From Pseudomonas sp. MYb327 (lineage in GTDB: Bacteria > Pseudomonadota > Gammaproteobacteria > Pseudomonadales > Pseudomonadaceae), in assembly GCF_040438925.1 (NCBI RefSeq), contig NZ_CP159258.1:3982001-4046000 (forward strand): a stretch of 64,000 bases of DNA, given 5' to 3'. The first letter of the stretch is position 1; the number at the start of each line of letters is the position of its first letter. The position numbers and the translations under genes were made by a program. Shown here in pieces: positions 35,474 to 45,458 of the stretch. Under the pieces are notes generated by a model, which did not search any database, was not told the DNA's origin, and saw only the letters and a list, made by a program, of their open reading frames with translations.

Positions 35474-36511
35474 ATGACGCTTGCAGTCCAGTTCACCAAC
35501 GTTTCCCGTCTATTCGGCGAAGTGAAAGCCGTTGACCGGGTTTCCATCGACATCCAGGACGGCGAGTTTTTCTCCATGCTGGGGCCTTCCGGCTCGGGCA
35601 AAACCACCTGTCTGCGCCTGATCGCCGGTTTCGAACAACCGAGCGCGGGCTCTATCCGTATTCATGGCGAAGAAGCCGCCGGGCTGCCGCCATATCAGCG
35701 TGACGTGAACACCGTGTTCCAGGATTACGCGCTGTTCCCGCACATGAACGTTCGCGACAACGTCGCCTACGGCTTGAAAGTCAAAGGCGTCGGCAAGGCC
35801 GAACGCCTCAAACGCGCCGAAGAAGCCCTTGATATGGTTGCCCTCGGCGGCTACGGCGAGCGCAAACCGGTGCAGCTCTCCGGCGGTCAACGCCAGCGTG
35901 TGGCCCTGGCCCGCGCTCTGGTCAACCGCCCGCGCGTATTGCTGCTGGACGAGCCGCTTGGCGCGCTCGATTTGAAGCTGCGCGAGCAAATGCAAAGCGA
36001 GCTGAAGAAACTGCAACGCCAACTCGGTATCACCTTCATTTTCGTCACCCACGATCAGACCGAAGCACTGTCGATGTCCGACCGCGTGGCGGTGTTCAAC
36101 AAGGGCCGCATCGAGCAGGTCGACACTCCGCGCAACCTGTACATGAAACCCGCAACCACGTTCGTGGCGGAATTCGTCGGCACCTCCAACGTGATTCGCG
36201 GCGACCTGGCGAAGCAGTTGAGCGGCAACCCACAGCCGTTTTCGATTCGCCCGGAACACGTGCGTTTCGCCGAAGGCCCGTTGGCCGCGCACGAGATCGA
36301 AGTCAGCGGTTTACTGCACGACATCCAGTACCAGGGCAGCGCCACACGCTATGAACTGAAGCTGGAAAACGGCCAGACCCTGAACGTCAGCCAGGCCAAC
36401 AACCAGTGGATCGACAGCAGCGCGCAACATCAAACCGGGCAACGCCTCAGCGCTCGTTGGGCGCGCGAAGCGATGATCCCGTTGCACGACACCATCGTCG
36501 GTGGGGTGTGA
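35474..36511 (+). CDS. Polyamine-type ABC transporter ATP-binding protein (YdcT/PotA-like)
   Basis: A 345-residue ATPase: Walker A GPSGSGKTT, Q-loop DYALFPHMNV, ABC signature LSGGQRQRVALARAL, Walker B VLLLDEPLGALD, H-loop FVTHDQTEALS. A C-terminal TOBE domain begins near IRPEHVRFAEG. The start at 35474 (MTLAVQF) has GGAG 9 bases upstream; an in-frame TTG at 35459 is less likely. It energises uptake with the two permeases that follow, starting 1 bp after its stop. Confidence 0.93.
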   Translation: MTLAVQFTNVSRLFGEVKAVDRVSIDIQDGEFFSMLGPSGSGKTTCLRLIAGFEQPSAGSIRIHGEEAAGLPPYQRDVNTVFQDYALFPHMNVRDNVAYGLKVKGVGKAERLKRAEEALDMVALGGYGERKPVQLSGGQRQRVALARALVNRPRVLLLDEPLGALDLKLREQMQSELKKLQRQLGITFIFVTHDQTEALSMSDRVAVFNKGRIEQVDTPRNLYMKPATTFVAEFVGTSNVIRGDLAKQLSGNPQPFSIRPEHVRFAEGPLAAHEIEVSGLLHDIQYQGSATRYELKLENGQTLNVSQANNQWIDSSAQHQTGQRLSARWAREAMIPLHDTIVGGV

Positions 36512-36512
36512 C

Positions 36513-37460
36513 ATGACCAGCGTGGCTATCCCCCAAACTTCGGCCGGCAGCTCGCCACTGCGCAGGTTTTCCAACCTGCTGTATCGCCGGCCTAACCTGT
36601 ACCTGTCGATGCTGCTGGTGCCGCCGCTGCTATGGTTCGGCGCGATCTATCTGGGTTCGTTGCTGACCTTGCTGTGGCAAGGTTTCTACACCTTCGACGA
36701 CTTCACCATGGCGGTCACGCCGGACCTGACCCTGGCGAACTTCGCCGCGCTGTTCCAGCCGTCGAACTTCGACATCATCCTGCGCACCCTGAGCATGGCG
36801 ATCGTCGTGTCCATTGCCAGCGCCATCGTCGCGTTCCCGATTGCCTACTACATGGCGCGCTACACCACCGGCAAAACCAAGGCGTTTTTCTACATCGCAG
36901 TGATGATGCCGATGTGGGCCAGCTACATCGTCAAGGCCTATGCCTGGACTTTGCTGCTGGCCAAGGGCGGCGTAGCGCAGTGGTTCGTGCAGCATTTGGG
37001 TCTGGAACCGGTTTTGCAGTTGGTGCTGGGCATTCCCGGCGTTGGCGGCAGCACCTTATCGACCTCGCACCTGGGGCGGTTCATGGTGTTCGTCTACATC
37101 TGGCTGCCGTTCATGATCCTGCCGATCCAGGCCTCGCTCGAACGTTTGCCGCCGTCGTTGCTGCAAGCGTCCGCCGACCTCGGCGCCAAACCGCGCCAGA
37201 CCTTCATGCAAGTGATTTTGCCGCTGTCGATCCCGGGCATTGCGGCAGGTTCGATCTTCACCTTCTCGCTGACCCTCGGCGACTTCATCGTGCCGCAATT
37301 GGTCGGCCCACCGGGTTACTTCGTCGGCAGCATGGTCTACGCCCAGCAAGGCGCAATCGGCAACATGCCAATGGCCGCCGCGTTCACCCTGGTGCCCATT
37401 GTGTTGATCGCCATTTACCTGACTATCGTCAAACGACTGGGGGCCTTCGATGCACTCTGA
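36513..37460 (+). CDS. Polyamine-type ABC transporter permease (YdcU/PotB-like)
   Basis: A 315-residue inner-membrane permease with six predicted helices (first at about residues 32-55, [27 protein letters not shown]). The ATPase-contacting EAA-type loop reads [35 protein letters not shown] at 36513 follows the ATPase stop by one base. The next permease gene overlaps its end by 11 bp. Confidence 0.93.
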   Translation: MTSVAIPQTSAGSSPLRRFSNLLYRRPNLYLSMLLVPPLLWFGAIYLGSLLTLLWQGFYTFDDFTMAVTPDLTLANFAALFQPSNFDIILRTLSMAIVVSIASAIVAFPIAYYMARYTTGKTKAFFYIAVMMPMWASYIVKAYAWTLLLAKGGVAQWFVQHLGLEPVLQLVLGIPGVGGSTLSTSHLGRFMVFVYIWLPFMILPIQASLERLPPSLLQASADLGAKPRQTFMQVILPLSIPGIAAGSIFTFSLTLGDFIVPQLVGPPGYFVGSMVYAQQGAIGNMPMAAAFTLVPIVLIAIYLTIVKRLGAFDAL

Positions 37461-38259
37461 AAAGGCTTCAATCGGGCTACGAATCGCAGCCTGGGGCGGG
37501 TTGGTGTTCCTGCACTTCCCGATCCTGATCATCTTCCTCTACGCCTTCAACACCGAAGACGCAGCGTTCAGCTTTCCGCCCAAGGGCTTCACCCTGAAGT
37601 GGATCGGCGTGGCGTTTTCGCGGCCTGACGTGCTCGAAGCCATCAAGTTGTCGTTGCAGATCGCCTCGATTGCCACGCTGATCGCCATGGTCCTCGGCAC
37701 GCTGGCTTCGGCGGCGTTGTACCGCCGGGATTTCTTCGGCAAGCAAGGTATCTCGCTGATGCTGATCCTGCCGATCGCTTTGCCGGGGATCATCACCGGG
37801 ATCGCCTTGCTGGCGACCTTCAAGACGCTGGGGATCGAACCGGGGATGTTCACCATCATCGTCGGCCACGCGACCTTCTGTGTGGTGATCGTCTACAACA
37901 ACGTCATCGCCCGATTGCGCCGCACCTCGCACAGTTTGATCGAGGCCTCGATGGACCTCGGCGCCGATGGTTGGCAGACCTTCCGCTACATCATCCTGCC
38001 GAACCTCGGCTCGGCGTTGCTCGCCGGCGGCATGTTGGCGTTCGCGCTGTCGTTCGACGAAATCATCGTCACCACCTTCACCGCCGGCCACGAACGCACG
38101 CTGCCGCTGTGGCTGCTCAACCAACTCAGTCGCCCACGGGACGTGCCGGTGACCAACGTCGTCGCGATGCTGGTGATGATCGTGACCATGCTGCCGATTC
38201 TTGGCGCGTATTACCTGACGCGGGGCGGTGAGAGCGTGGCCGGTAGCGGCGGGAAATAA
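37450..38259 (+). CDS. Polyamine-type ABC transporter permease (YdcV/PotC-like)
   Basis: A 269-residue second permease with six predicted helices. The EAA loop is [34 protein letters not shown], and [19 protein letters not shown] lies after helix 1, as in PotC/YdcV. It overlaps the preceding permease by 11 bp, so they are translationally coupled. Last gene before a REP pair, then the second aldehyde dehydrogenase. Confidence 0.93.
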   Translation: MHSEKASIGLRIAAWGGLVFLHFPILIIFLYAFNTEDAAFSFPPKGFTLKWIGVAFSRPDVLEAIKLSLQIASIATLIAMVLGTLASAALYRRDFFGKQGISLMLILPIALPGIITGIALLATFKTLGIEPGMFTIIVGHATFCVVIVYNNVIARLRRTSHSLIEASMDLGADGWQTFRYIILPNLGSALLAGGMLAFALSFDEIIVTTFTAGHERTLPLWLLNQLSRPRDVPVTNVVAMLVMIVTMLPILGAYYLTRGGESVAGSGGK

Positions 38260-38286
38260 CCAAATAACCACTGAAGGAACCGAATC

Positions 38287-38380
38287 CTGTAGGAGCCGGC
38301 TTGCTGGCGATAGCGGTAGATCAGCCAACATCTTTGTTGAGCCTGATGGCCCCATCGCTGGCAAGCCAGCTCCTACAAGG
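38287..38380. repeat. REP pair (inverted)
   Basis: CTGTAGGAGCCGGCTTGCTG (left) and ATCGCTGGCAAGCCAGCTCC (right) lie between the permease and the second dehydrogenase. Confidence 0.88.
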
Positions 38381-38429
38381 GACCGGTTTCCACAGTGAAT
38401 AAAACAACAGGTTCGAAGAGGACAATGCC

Positions 38430-39854
38430 ATGCAGACCCAACTCTTGATCAACGGCCAACTGCTCGACGGCGAAGGCCCCGCCCAACCGGTATTCAACCC
38501 GGCGCTGGGCCGCGTTTTGGTGGAAATCAACGAAGCCAGTGAAGCCCAGGTCGATGCCGCCGTGCGCGCCGCCGATGCCGCGTTCGACGGTTGGTCGCAA
38601 ACCCCGCCCAAAGAGCGCTCCCTGCTGCTGCTCAAGCTCGCCGACGCCATCGAAGCCCACGGCGAAGAGCTGGCCAAACTGGAATCGGACAACTGCGGCA
38701 AGCCCTACAGCGCCGCGCTGAACGACGAGATCCCGGCGATTGCCGACGTGTTCCGTTTCTTTGCCGGTGCCAGCCGTTGCATGAGCGGCTCGGCTGGTGG
38801 CGAATACTTGCCCGGCCACACCTCGATGATTCGCCGCGACCCGGTGGGCGTGATCGCCTCCATCGCGCCGTGGAACTACCCGCTGATGATGGTCGCCTGG
38901 AAAATCGCCCCAGCCCTGGCCGCCGGTAATACCGTGGTGCTCAAGCCGTCGGAACAAACCCCGCTGACCGCCCTGCGCCTGGCACAACTGGCGTCGGAAA
39001 TCTTCCCGGCCGGCGTACTCAATCTGGTGTTCGGCCGTGGTCCTACCGTCGGTAGCCCGCTGGTCACTCACCCGAAAGTGCGCATGGTGTCGCTGACCGG
39101 CTCGATCGCCACCGGTTCGAACATCATTTCCAGCACCGCCGACACCGTCAAACGCATGCACATGGAACTGGGCGGCAAGGCCCCGGTGATCATCTTCGAC
39201 GATGCCGACATCGACGCCGCTGTCGAAGGCATCCGCACCTTCGGCTTCTACAACGCCGGCCAGGATTGCACCGCCGCTTGCCGCATCTATGCGCAGGAAG
39301 GCATTTACGACAAGTTCGTCGAGAAGCTCGGCGCGGCGGTCAGCAGCATCAAGTACGGTTTGCAGGATGATCCATCGACCGAGCTCGGCCCGTTGATCAC
39401 CGCGCAGCACCGCGACCGCGTGGCCGGGTTCGTCGAGCGCGCCGTGGCGCAGCCGCACATCCGTTTGATCACGGGCGGTAAAGCGGTGGACGGCAATGGC
39501 TTCTTCTTCGAACCAACCGTGCTAGCCGACGCGCAGCAGGACGACGAAATCGTCCGCCGCGAAGTGTTCGGGCCGGTGGTCTCGGTGACCAAATTCAGCG
39601 ATGAAGCGCAGGTATTGGGCTGGGCCAATGATTCGGACTACGGCCTGGCGTCATCGGTATGGACCGCCGACGTCGGACGCGCTCATCGCTTGTCGGCGCG
39701 CTTGCAGTACGGCTGCACCTGGGTCAACACGCACTTCATGCTCGTCAGCGAAATGCCTCACGGCGGTCAGAAATTGTCCGGGTACGGGAAGGACATGTCG
39801 ATGTATGGGTTGGAGGACTACACCGTTGTGCGGCATGTGATGTTCAAGCACTAA
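38430..39854 (+). CDS. Gamma-aminobutyraldehyde dehydrogenase (paralogue 2, YdcW/PatD-like)
   Basis: A 474-residue aldehyde dehydrogenase, the standard length for YdcW/PatD. Motifs are [26 protein letters not shown], catalytic Glu in [13 protein letters not shown], catalytic Cys in [17 protein letters not shown], and C-terminal [19 protein letters not shown]. It is highly similar along its length to the dehydrogenase at 32.4 kb, which carries about 20 extra N-terminal residues. In E. coli the equivalent gene follows ydcSTUV, the same order as here. Probable role: 4-aminobutyraldehyde to GABA. Confidence 0.92.
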   Translation: MQTQLLINGQLLDGEGPAQPVFNPALGRVLVEINEASEAQVDAAVRAADAAFDGWSQTPPKERSLLLLKLADAIEAHGEELAKLESDNCGKPYSAALNDEIPAIADVFRFFAGASRCMSGSAGGEYLPGHTSMIRRDPVGVIASIAPWNYPLMMVAWKIAPALAAGNTVVLKPSEQTPLTALRLAQLASEIFPAGVLNLVFGRGPTVGSPLVTHPKVRMVSLTGSIATGSNIISSTADTVKRMHMELGGKAPVIIFDDADIDAAVEGIRTFGFYNAGQDCTAACRIYAQEGIYDKFVEKLGAAVSSIKYGLQDDPSTELGPLITAQHRDRVAGFVERAVAQPHIRLITGGKAVDGNGFFFEPTVLADAQQDDEIVRREVFGPVVSVTKFSDEAQVLGWANDSDYGLASSVWTADVGRAHRLSARLQYGCTWVNTHFMLVSEMPHGGQKLSGYGKDMSMYGLEDYTVVRHVMFKH

Positions 39855-39857
39855 AAG

Positions 39858-39922
39858 CATCGCCAGCAGGCTGGCTCCTACAAGGATTGCACTGAACCTG
39901 TAGGAGCTGGCTTGCCAGCGAA
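39858..39922. repeat. REP pair (tail-to-tail order)
   Basis: ATCGCCAGCAGGCTGGCTCC (left) and CTGTAGGAGCTGGCTTGCCA (right), 4 bp after the dehydrogenase stop. About 150 bp then separate it from the permease start. Confidence 0.85.
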
Positions 39923-40079
39923 TGAGTCACCTCGGTTTCAAGGCCGAAACTGGCATTAGGCACCACCAGGTTCCAGACCATAGAAGTTAAAACAATAACC
40001 ACCGACCCGGACGGCGCTCCCAAAGCCTCGCCACGGTGTCGGACATCCGAAATCTGCCGATTTCACGGAGCAAACACAC

Positions 40080-41564
40080 ATGAGTGCATCACCCGATCTC
40101 TCAGCTGCCGTTGCCGATAGCGACGCCGAGCAACTACGCAAACTGGGTTACACCTCCAACTTCAATCGCAGCATGAGCCTGTGGGAAAACTTCGCCCTGG
40201 GCTTCACTTATCTGTCACCGGTCGTAGGGGTTTATACCCTCTTCGGCCTGTGCCTCGCCGCTGGCGGGCCACCGATGTTCTGGGCCTATTTGCTGGTCGG
40301 TTGCGGCCAGTTGCTGGTGTGCCTGATCTTTGGTGAAGTGGTTTCACAGTTCCCGATTTCCGGCGGCGTGTACCCGTGGGCTCGTCGCTTGGTGGGCAAG
40401 CGTTGGGCGTGGATGGTCGGCTGGATCTACTCCATCGCCCTGTGCGTAACCATCGCCGCCGTTGCGGTCGGCGCCGGTCCGTACCTCGCCGCCATGCTGG
40501 GTTTTGAACCGAGCAACAACACCAACATCGTCATTGCCCTGGTGCTGACGCTGTTCGCCACCCTGGTCAACCTCAGCGGCACCAAGGTGCTGGCACGCAT
40601 CGCCATGTTCGGCTTTCTCTGCGAACTGGTGGGCGCGGTGATCGTCGGTGTTTACCTGCTGGTCTTCGAGCGGCATCAACCGATCAGCGTGCTGTTCAAC
40701 ACCTTCGACATCAGCGTCAATGGCTCGTACTTGCCGGCCTTCCTCACCGCGTCACTGGCGGGGATGTTCCTGTACTACGGGTTTGAGGCCTGTGGCGACG
40801 TGGCCGAAGAAACCCCGAACCCGAGCAAGCAAATCCCGGTGGCCATGCGCATGACCATCTACATCGGCGGCATCGCGGCGATGTTCGCCTGCCTGGCACT
40901 GATCCTCGCCGTGCCGGACATGCAAGCAGTCATCGACGGCACCGACAAGGACCCGGTCGGCACCATCCTCAACAATGCTTTCGGTCCGGTCGGCTCGAAA
41001 ATGGTGATGGGCGTGGTGATGATTTCCTTCATCTCCTGCGTCATCAGCCTGCAAGCGGCGGCCAGTCGTCTGCTGTATTCCTACGCTCGCGATGAAATGG
41101 TCATCGGTAGCCGACTGCTGAAGAAGATTTCTCCTACGACGCAGGTCCCGGTTGCGGCGCTGTTCGTTTCCGGTGTCCTGCCGGCCCTGATCATCATCCT
41201 CGGCTTCTTCCTGCAGGACGCCGTCGCCACCATCGTTAGCTTCGCCGCCATCGGCATCTACCTGGCCTTCCAGATGATCGTTCTTGCTGCGTTGTATGCA
41301 CGCTTGAAAGGCTGGAAACCGAGCGGCAAATTCACCCTCGGCGCCTGGGGCTGGGCGGTGAACATCGGCGCGCTGGTCTATGGCGTCGGCGCCATTATCA
41401 ACATGGCCTGGCCGCGTACACCGGATGCCGCGTGGTACATCAACTATGCCATGGTGCTAAGTACCGCCATCGTGATTGGCTTGGGCTTGCTCTATATGTG
41501 GATTGCCAAGCCGTATGACCACGGCAAAGCGCCCGCGGGGGATGCGTGGAAGGTTAGTCGGTAA
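40080..41564 (+). CDS. APC-family amino acid permease
   Basis: A 494-residue inner-membrane transporter with 12 predicted helices of the amino acid-polyamine-organocation family. The N-terminal soluble leader (residues 1-30) is followed by SLWENFALGFTYLSPVVGVYTLF and GEVVSQFPISGGVYPWARRLVG, the conserved helix 2-3 loop. FEACGDVAEETPNPSKQIPVAM lies after helix 6. The closest impression is the eukaryote-like GABA/amino-acid permease subgroup. Position after an aminobutyraldehyde dehydrogenase suggests GABA or a related amine as substrate; this is inference. Transcribed alone or with the dehydrogenase. Confidence 0.9.
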   Translation: MSASPDLSAAVADSDAEQLRKLGYTSNFNRSMSLWENFALGFTYLSPVVGVYTLFGLCLAAGGPPMFWAYLLVGCGQLLVCLIFGEVVSQFPISGGVYPWARRLVGKRWAWMVGWIYSIALCVTIAAVAVGAGPYLAAMLGFEPSNNTNIVIALVLTLFATLVNLSGTKVLARIAMFGFLCELVGAVIVGVYLLVFERHQPISVLFNTFDISVNGSYLPAFLTASLAGMFLYYGFEACGDVAEETPNPSKQIPVAMRMTIYIGGIAAMFACLALILAVPDMQAVIDGTDKDPVGTILNNAFGPVGSKMVMGVVMISFISCVISLQAAASRLLYSYARDEMVIGSRLLKKISPTTQVPVAALFVSGVLPALIIILGFFLQDAVATIVSFAAIGIYLAFQMIVLAALYARLKGWKPSGKFTLGAWGWAVNIGALVYGVGAIINMAWPRTPDAAWYINYAMVLSTAIVIGLGLLYMWIAKPYDHGKAPAGDAWKVSR

Positions 41565-41593
41565 GGATATTTGTCCTTTGATCGAACGCAAAA

Positions 41594-41632
41594 CCTGTAG
41601 GAGCTGTCGCAGGCTGCGGCAGCTCCTACAGG
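41594..41632 (+). terminator. Long hairpin after the APC permease
   Basis: Perfect 13-bp arms CCTGTAGGAGCTG and CAGCTCCTACAGG, with loop TCGCAGGCTGCGG, 29 bp after the permease stop. It is a variant Pseudomonas repeat with REP-like arms; no U-tract. Confidence 0.6.
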
Positions 41633-41746
41633 GGAATGCGCTCATACAGAGACCGCAGACGGCCATTGATAGCCAACGCGCGATGCAGGCAAATTGATCA
41701 GTCTGGCCACCGTGAAAGCCATGGCTCCCACGGTAACCAGCCCCAC

Positions 41747-41932
41747 TCAAAACCGCGAAACATTCCTCATCGCATCCACCAGATACCTCATCGCGATCCG
41801 GTCGCTCTCCGACAACTCCCGATAGCGCTCCAACAGTTTCATTTCCTCCGAGTTGATCCGACGTCTGCGTCGCCCCGTGGCCAGGCACGGAAAGATTCCC
41901 AGTATTTCGGTGATGCCTTGTACTTTCGACAT
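41747..41932 (-). CDS. Small conserved helical protein
   Basis: A 61-residue basic protein with an RRRRR patch at residues 21-25 and an amphipathic C-terminal helix pair (SEEMKLLERYRELSESDRIAMRYLVDAM). AAGGA lies 9 bases before the ATG, which favours a real gene. The LSESDR-AM-YL pattern is of the kind seen in short proteins associated with Xre-type regulators, but there is no HTH here. Function unknown. Confidence 0.6.
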   Translation of the reverse strand: MSKVQGITEILGIFPCLATGRRRRRINSEEMKLLERYRELSESDRIAMRYLVDAMRNVSRF

Positions 41933-42346
41933 GGACGATGTCCTTCTCTACGTCAAAGAAAACTTCAGAAACCGCATCGCCCTAACCTTTTTCAGCAGCT
42001 GTCTGGTGCCCACTGAACCGCACCGGCCCGAAGGGCATAAACCGGTCATGCCCATAGAATAGAAACTATCCGCGCGCTGAAAAGCGGTTTTTAGAGTAAT
42101 TAGTCGAAAAAAGCAGAAATGCCCTGTAAATCAGAAGCCGCTGTCAGAAATCTTTACCGACATGTCTTGTTTCATTCCGGCACTAGCGCGGTGCCATCAA
42201 TCAATTTTGCTCTGCAATCGAACGGTTTAAGCTATCCGGCATCTGTTTAAAGTCCGTCGCGTTTGGCCGAAGGCATGTCCGAACCGTTATTTCTGATCCA
42301 GCACGTGCCAGGAACGGCGCGGGATCGTTCACGACAGGTTGTACTT
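41933..42346. other. 414-bp intergenic region upstream of opgD
   Basis: Non-coding as far as can be seen. It contains a weak CCGC...GCGG stem followed by TTTTT near 42071-42092 and AT-leaning sequence to about 42240, likely including the opgD promoter. A plus-strand open frame at 41853-42062 has no protein features. Confidence 0.5.
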
Positions 42347-43972
42347 ATGCACCGCAGGAATTTGCTCAAAGCCTCCATGGCCATCGCTGCCTACACCGGT
42401 TTGTCTGCCACCGGCCTGCTCGCCGCCCGTGCCTGGGCCGCCACCGGGGCGGCCGATGGCGAAGCGCAGTCTTTCGATTTCGAAGCGCTGAAAATCCAGG
42501 CCAAGCAGCTGGCCAGCAATCGCTACCAGGACACCAAGCAGGTGTTGCCGCCGACCCTGGCGACCATGACTCCGCAAAACTTCAACGCGATCCGCTACGA
42601 CGGCGACCATTCGTTGTGGAAGGACAACAAGGGTCAGCTGGATGTGCAGTTTTTCCATGTCGGCATGGGGTTCAAGCAGCCGGTGCGCATGTACAGCGTC
42701 GATCCCAAGACCCGAATGTCACGCGAGGTGCATTTCCGCCCGTCGCTGTTCAATTATGAAAAAACCACCGTCGATACCAAGCAGCTCACGGGCGACCTGG
42801 GGTTTTCCGGGTTCAAGCTGTTCAAGGCGCCGGAGCTGGATAAGCACGACGTGGTGTCGTTCCTCGGCGCCAGCTACTTCCGCGCGGTGGATGCCACCGG
42901 CCAGTACGGCCTGTCGGCTCGCGGTCTGGCCATCGACACCTACGCCAAAAAGCGCGAAGAATTCCCCGACTTCACCAAGTTCTGGTTCGAGACCCCGGAC
43001 AAGGACAGCACCCGCTTCGTGGTATACGCCCTGCTCGATTCGCCAAGCGCCACCGGTGCCTATCGTTTCGACATCGATTGCCAGGCCGAGCGCGTGGTGA
43101 TGGAAATCGACGCCCACGTCAACGCGCGTACCGCCATCGAACAATTGGGCATCGCGCCGATGACCAGCATGTTCAGCTGCGGCACCCATGAACGGCGCAT
43201 GTGCGACACCATTCACCCACAGATCCACGACTCCGATCGCCTGGCGATGTGGCGTGGCAACGGCGAATGGATCTGCCGTCCACTGAACAACCCGGCCACC
43301 CTGCAATTCAACGCTTTTTCCGACAAGGATCCGAAGGGTTTCGGCCTGGTGCAGACCGATCACGAGTTCGCCAGCTATCAGGACACCGTCGACTGGTACA
43401 GCCGGCGCCCGAGCCTATGGGTCGAACCGACGACCGCGTGGGGCGAAGGCTCGATCGATCTGCTGGAAATTCCTACCACCGGCGAAACGCTGGATAACAT
43501 CGTCGCCTTCTGGACGCCGAAGAAACCGGTCGCAGCCGGTGACTCGCTGAACTACGGCTACAAGCTCTACTGGAGTGCCCTGCCGCCGGTTGGCACACCG
43601 CTGGCGCGGGTCCATGCGACACGTTCGGGCATGGGCGGCTTCACCGAGGGTTGGGCACCGGGCGAACATTATCCGGAAGTCTGGGCCCGTCGCTTCGCGG
43701 TCGACTTCACGGGCGGCGGCCTCGACCGTTTGCCGGAAGGCGCGGGGATAGAGCCGGTGGTCACGTGCTCCAACGGCCAGGTCAAGGATTTCAACGTGCT
43801 GGTGCTCGATGACATCAAGGGTTACCGCATCACCTTCGACTGGTTCCCGACCAATGACAGTGTCGAGCCGGTTGAGCTGCGGCTGTTCATCCGCACCAAC
43901 GACCGGACGCTGAGTGAAACCTGGTTGTACCAATACTTCCCGCCAGCCCCGGAAAAGCGCAAATATCCCTGA
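42347..43972 (+). CDS. opgD: Periplasmic glucan biosynthesis protein OpgD
   Basis: A 541-residue periplasmic protein acting on osmoregulated periplasmic glucan backbones. The N-terminus has a twin-arginine signal, [18 protein letters not shown]...ARAWA, as in E. coli OpgD. The body shows OpgD/OpgG features: YRPxxFNYEK-like [32 protein letters not shown] and [13 protein letters not shown]. The start is placed at 42347, where the Tat signal begins and AGG is about 10 bases upstream. The longer frame from 42263 adds 28 residues that would bury the signal. Confidence 0.94.
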   Translation: MHRRNLLKASMAIAAYTGLSATGLLAARAWAATGAADGEAQSFDFEALKIQAKQLASNRYQDTKQVLPPTLATMTPQNFNAIRYDGDHSLWKDNKGQLDVQFFHVGMGFKQPVRMYSVDPKTRMSREVHFRPSLFNYEKTTVDTKQLTGDLGFSGFKLFKAPELDKHDVVSFLGASYFRAVDATGQYGLSARGLAIDTYAKKREEFPDFTKFWFETPDKDSTRFVVYALLDSPSATGAYRFDIDCQAERVVMEIDAHVNARTAIEQLGIAPMTSMFSCGTHERRMCDTIHPQIHDSDRLAMWRGNGEWICRPLNNPATLQFNAFSDKDPKGFGLVQTDHEFASYQDTVDWYSRRPSLWVEPTTAWGEGSIDLLEIPTTGETLDNIVAFWTPKKPVAAGDSLNYGYKLYWSALPPVGTPLARVHATRSGMGGFTEGWAPGEHYPEVWARRFAVDFTGGGLDRLPEGAGIEPVVTCSNGQVKDFNVLVLDDIKGYRITFDWFPTNDSVEPVELRLFIRTNDRTLSETWLYQYFPPAPEKRKYP

Positions 43973-43982
43973 CATCACCTGA

Positions 43983-44072
43983 CTGTAGGAGCCGGCTTGC
44001 TGGCGATGGCGGTGTATCAGCCCCATCAATGCTGACTGAAACACCGCCATCGCCAGCAAGCCGGCTCCTACA
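43983..44072. repeat. REP pair (inverted)
   Basis: CTGTAGGAGCCGGCTTGCTG (left) and ATCGCCAGCAAGCCGGCTCC (right), 10 bp after opgD. The remaining 277 bp to aatJ hold the regulatory sites listed next. Confidence 0.9.
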
Positions 44073-44096
44073 AAAGGTAAAGCGCATTTGCCACCA

Positions 44097-44110
44097 TTCG
44101 GTTTTCCGAA
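44097..44110 (+). promoter_or_regulatory. AauR-binding inverted repeat 1
   Basis: TTCGG-TTTT-CCGAA, an exact match to TTCGGNNNNCCGAA, the motif reported for AauR in P. putida (recalled knowledge). It is 107 bp upstream of the -24/-12 promoter, a usual distance for a sigma-54 activator. Confidence 0.82.
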
Positions 44111-44127
44111 CGCGACCCGATGGTCGG

Positions 44128-44141
44128 TTCGGTTAACCGGA
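44128..44141 (+). promoter_or_regulatory. AauR-binding inverted repeat 2
   Basis: TTCGG-TTAA-CCGGA matches nine of ten fixed bases of TTCGGNNNNCCGAA. Its centre is 31 bp from that of site 1, about three helical turns, so both sites face the same side of the DNA. Confidence 0.7.
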
Positions 44142-44216
44142 TTATTCCGCGCTACAAAACCCACCACAAATATTTAATTCCCTTATAAATCAATAGATTG
44201 AATCATCAGCCCTGGC

Positions 44217-44233
44217 CTGGCACGAGTCATGCT
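44217..44233 (+). promoter_or_regulatory. Sigma-54 (-24/-12) promoter of aatJ
   Basis: CTGGCACGAGTCATGCT has GG at 44219-44220 and GC at 44231-44232, exactly 10 bases apart, and differs from YTGGCACGrNNNNTTGCW at one conserved position. Transcription would begin near 44244, about 105 bases before the aatJ start. Confidence 0.8.
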
Positions 44234-44349
44234 CTACACTTCTTCGACGAATGCCTGTTGCGCCAACACTTCAGGAGCCGTCAGGCATTCGAAGCACAAA
44301 AGGGCCGATGAACTGGCTCCATAAAAAAAACAATGTCGAGGAAAATTTG

Positions 44350-45264
44350 ATGCGCATCGTTCCCCATATCCTGGGCGCAGCCATTGCTGCCGCTCTGATC
44401 AGCACGCCAGTTTTCGCCGCCGAACTCACCGGCACCCTGAAGAAGATCAAAGAGTCCGGTGTCATCACCCTCGGGCATCGTGACGCTTCCATTCCTTTCT
44501 CCTACATCGCGGACGCTTCCGGCAAGCCGGTCGGCTACTCCCACGACATCCAGCTGAAAGTCGTCGAAGCACTGAAAAAAGACCTGGACCTGCCTAACCT
44601 GCAAGTCAAATACAACCTGGTCACCTCGCAGACCCGTATCCCACTGGTGCAAAACGGCACCGTGGACCTCGAATGCGGTTCCACCACCAACAACGTCGAG
44701 CGTCAGCAGCAAGTTGACTTCTCCGTCGGCATCTTTGAAATCGGTACTCGCCTGCTGTCCAAGGCAGACTCCAAGTACAAGGACTTCCCGGATCTGGCCG
44801 GCAAGAACGTCGTGACCACCGCCGGCACCACGTCCGAGCGCATCCTCAAGGCGATGAACGCCGACAAGCAGATGGGCATGAACGTCATTTCCGCCAAAGA
44901 CCACGGCGAGTCCTTCCAGATGCTGGAAACCGGCCGTGCCGTCGCCTTCATGATGGACGACGCGCTGCTGGCCGGCGAAGCCGCCAAAGCCAAGAAGGCG
45001 AGCGACTGGGCAGTGACCGGCACTCCACAGTCCTACGAAATCTACGGCTGCATGGTGCGCAAAGGCGACGAGCCGTTCAAAAAAGCTGTGGATGACGCCA
45101 TCAAGGCCACCTACGCGTCGGGCGAGATCAACAAGATCTATGAAAAATGGTTCATGCAACCAATCCCGCCGAAGAACCTGAACCTGAACTTCCCGATGAG
45201 CGACGAGCTCAAGGCCCTGATCGCCAATCCGACCGATAAAGCGGCTGACGACAAGAAGTCCTGA
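44350..45264 (+). CDS. aatJ: Glutamate/aspartate ABC transporter substrate-binding protein AatJ
   Basis: A 304-residue periplasmic binding protein for acidic amino acids. Signal MRIVPHILGAAIAAALISTPVFAAE, then the type 2 SBP fold with SGVITLGHRDASIPFSYIAD, NLVTSQTRIPLVQNGTVDLECGSTTNN, GKNVVTTAGTTSERI and VISAKDHGESFQMLETGRAVAFMMDD, all typical of the GltI/AatJ group. The start at 44350 has GAGGAA upstream; the frame from 44251 overlaps the promoter leader. First gene of aatJQMP. Confidence 0.95.
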   Translation: MRIVPHILGAAIAAALISTPVFAAELTGTLKKIKESGVITLGHRDASIPFSYIADASGKPVGYSHDIQLKVVEALKKDLDLPNLQVKYNLVTSQTRIPLVQNGTVDLECGSTTNNVERQQQVDFSVGIFEIGTRLLSKADSKYKDFPDLAGKNVVTTAGTTSERILKAMNADKQMGMNVISAKDHGESFQMLETGRAVAFMMDDALLAGEAAKAKKASDWAVTGTPQSYEIYGCMVRKGDEPFKKAVDDAIKATYASGEINKIYEKWFMQPIPPKNLNLNFPMSDELKALIANPTDKAADDKKS

Positions 45265-45280
45265 TTTCTGACTAACCTAT

Positions 45281-45310
45281 CTCCTGAGAGGGCCTAGGCC
45301 CTTTCAGGAG
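45281..45310 (+). terminator. Hairpin between aatJ and aatQ
   Basis: CTCCTGAGAGGGCC and GGCCCTTTCAGGAG form a 14-position stem with one non-Watson-Crick position and a 2-base centre. No U-run follows. It likely protects the aatJ transcript end and lowers read-through to the permeases. Confidence 0.65.
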
Positions 45311-45458
45311 GTTGTCACTCCCTGCTGGCATTTTTGGAAACACTCGAACGGGTGGCTGTCGAGCCGTTCGCGTGTGCCTGACCGTCAAGGTTCAGGCGGG
45401 AACGGAGCTTTCCCCAAGCGGGTACTTGTACATCGATCGAATCCGAGGGGAGACCCTA

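Noticed and set aside
33986..44072. CRISPR array from repeated 20-30 bp units
   Set aside because: Units are palindromic REP hairpins in inverted pairs at gene ends, not evenly spaced direct repeats, and no cas genes are present.
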